From an uncultured bacterium (GTDB lineage: Bacteria > Actinomycetota > Coriobacteriia > Coriobacteriales > Coriobacteriaceae), in NCBI GenBank assembly GCA_905215725.1, contig CAJMRD010000054.1, positions 1-14,755 of the forward strand: a DNA stretch of 14,755 nt. The letters are read 5' to 3'. Positions 13,487-14,755 of this stretch are shown here, in pieces. The notes beneath the pieces were generated by a model, which worked only from the letters and a program-made list of their open reading frames with translations, ran no database searches and was not told the origin of the DNA. A program made the position numbers and the translations under genes. Positions within the stretch are counted from its first letter, which is position 1. Every line of letters starts with the position of its first letter.

Positions 13487-14755
13487 CTAGAGCTCCTTTT
13501 GCAGATAGAGTCCATGGTCGTAAAAACCCAAATGGCGATAGTACTCGCGTGTGCCAATCGCGCTGATCACGTTGATGCGCGCATAGCCCGCGTCCCGAGC
13601 AATATGGCACGCACGCTCCACGAGCAAACGCCCCAACCCGTGATGCTGCGCCGCCTGGCCCTGGTCACCCACGCGTGCCGCCATGCCATACACGTGCACC
13701 TCGCGAATCATCGCCTCGTCCGGCGTCGTCGGCAACTCGTCCGCATGCGCGGCAACAAATGAATGGTCGGGCAGCGACAGGCGCAAAAAGCCCGCGATCT
13801 TGCCCTGCGGCGTCACCCACTGCAAAAAGCGCTCGTAAGTCACCGGCGTCTCGTACGCCACTTCCTCATCAAGAGATAGCTCATCCAAGTCGGCACCCGC
13901 CGTACTGATCTCGCGATAGCGAATCTCACGCACTGTCGCGCCTTCCCCACGAGCCGACAAGCGGTTTTCAACGAGCTGACGCAGGTTGGGCTTCTTGTTG
14001 CCCACCATGATGTCGTCGGAGCTAAAGTCGCGGATCATGCGACTGATGCGGCAGAACGCCGGCGTCACCACGATGTCGTCGGCCAACACATCGAGCAGCT
14101 CTTCCTCGGTATAGGGACGCCACTCGCCGCGCTCATAGCAGCCCACCAGACGCGAGCCCTCGATGAGCGCGCACGGGTAGACCTTGACCTCGTCGGGCAT
14201 AAAGGCCCCTTCGGTCATAAAGCGCTCGTAGTCGCGCTTGTCCCCCTCGGGTGTGGCGCCCAATAAGTTGAGCATAAAATGCGCATGGATCTTAAAGCCA
14301 AAGAGGCGCGCAAGCGAAAACGCCTGCTCGATCTGAGCCACCGAAATGCGACGCTCGTTGATATCGAGCAAATGCTGGTCGAGGCTCTGGATGCCCATCT
14401 GAATCTTGGTGCAGCCCAGACGACGAATGAGCGTGAGCGCCTGTGGCGTCACGGCATCGGGGCGGGTCTCGATAACGAGCCCCACCACGCGATGCTTCGC
14501 CGTCTCGTTGATGCGCTGCTGACGCTCAAGCTCCTCCATCGTTTCCGTCTGCCACTCGGCAGCCTCGCCCCATGGCGTACCGGGGCCGTACAGACGACGC
14601 ACTGCGCGGTTATAGCCACCAACGACAGCATCCACACGCCCCTGCTCGTCGGCAACGCCGCTCGCAAGCTCGGCCTCGTCGGTCGCAATGCCGGCAGCCC
14701 GATAGCGCTCGCGGCGCTCTGTTACCACCGGCGGCAGGGCATCGGCGGGAGCGTC
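13487..14755 (-). CDS. elp3: Elp3, tRNA U34 carboxymethyl-modifying radical SAM / acetyltransferase (5' end outside window)
   Basis: 422 codons are visible and the frame is open to the right edge, so the N-terminal region with the CxxxCxxC cluster motif of the radical SAM domain is not in the window. Elp3 makes 5-carboxymethyl-type modifications on uridine 34 of tRNAs using SAM and acetyl-CoA. The visible radical SAM part has IETRPDAVTP, then KIQMGIQSLD, IHAHFMLNLLGATPEGD, and PDEVKVYPC, all typical of Elp3. Next come 'SRMIRDF' and 'KPNLRQLVENRL', and a C-terminal GNAT domain with QHHGLGRLLVERA, the acetyl-CoA-binding loop, then YYRHLGF near the end. Numbered from the first in-frame GTG at 14728, ETRPD is near residue 87. 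The synthase-like gene follows without a gap. Identification is very strong; only the beginning is missing. Confidence 0.94.
   Translation of the reverse strand, partial: DAPADALPPVVTERRERYRAAGIATDEAELASGVADEQGRVDAVVGGYNRAVRRLYGPGTPWGEAAEWQTETMEELERQQRINETAKHRVVGLVIETRPDAVTPQALTLIRRLGCTKIQMGIQSLDQHLLDINERRISVAQIEQAFSLARLFGFKIHAHFMLNLLGATPEGDKRDYERFMTEGAFMPDEVKVYPCALIEGSRLVGCYERGEWRPYTEEELLDVLADDIVVTPAFCRISRMIRDFSSDDIMVGNKKPNLRQLVENRLSARGEGATVREIRYREISTAGADLDELSLDEEVAYETPVTYERFLQWVTPQGKIAGFLRLSLPDHSFVAAHADELPTTPDEAMIREVHVYGMAARVGDQGQAAQHHGLGRLLVERACHIARDAGYARINVISAIGTREYYRHLGFYDHGLYLQKEL

Overview
This window looks like a chromosomal segment of a GC-rich anaerobe of the Actinomycetota, most likely a Coriobacteriia gut bacterium of the Collinsella type. 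That placement is an inference. It rests on the GC-rich codon use, frequent GTG starts, a ferredoxin-type Etf/FAD dehydrogenase operon, a bacterial Elp3, and an actinobacterial-style LAXTG sorting signal. No RNA gene, CRISPR array or complete insertion sequence was seen.

Left part, minus strand (1-2486): a three-gene operon for a FAD-linked 2-hydroxyacid (probably lactate) dehydrogenase, EtfB, and an EtfA that begins with a 4Fe-4S ferredoxin motif and runs off the left edge. This matches the electron-bifurcating (confurcating) lactate dehydrogenase/Etf complexes of anaerobes. A 346-base divergent intergenic region follows.

Plus strand, 2833-6039: a five-gene cluster of small or secreted proteins. 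They are a 98-residue protein resembling a nuclease-fold fragment, a membrane-anchored beta-rich protein, a secreted 199-residue protein, a 93-residue LAXTG sortase substrate whose GTG start lies inside the preceding gene, and a 476-residue secreted two-domain protein with CxxC pairs. They are probably cell-surface proteins that work together, but no sortase lies in the window. A DUF554 (YqgA/YdfK-type) membrane protein follows at 6158-6874, behind an AT-rich inverted repeat.

Plus strand, 6963-12581: the most interesting block. It encodes a TerB-N/TerB-C protein, a BrxD-like (DUF2791) P-loop ATPase overlapping it by 8 nt, and, after a terminator-like/REP-like hairpin, a large Lhr/BrxHI-like DEVH helicase. 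BrxD and BrxHI are known components of some BREX phage-defence systems. Here they occur without any methyltransferase, PglZ or other BREX gene in the window, with a TerB-domain protein as the third partner, so they look like a compact stand-alone nucleic-acid-processing or defence module.

Right part, minus strand (12608-14755): Elp3 (tRNA U34 modification; its 5' end is beyond the window), immediately followed (TAGATG junction) by a membrane-anchored spermidine-synthase-fold protein. This pair converges on the helicase gene with only 26 nt between stop codons.
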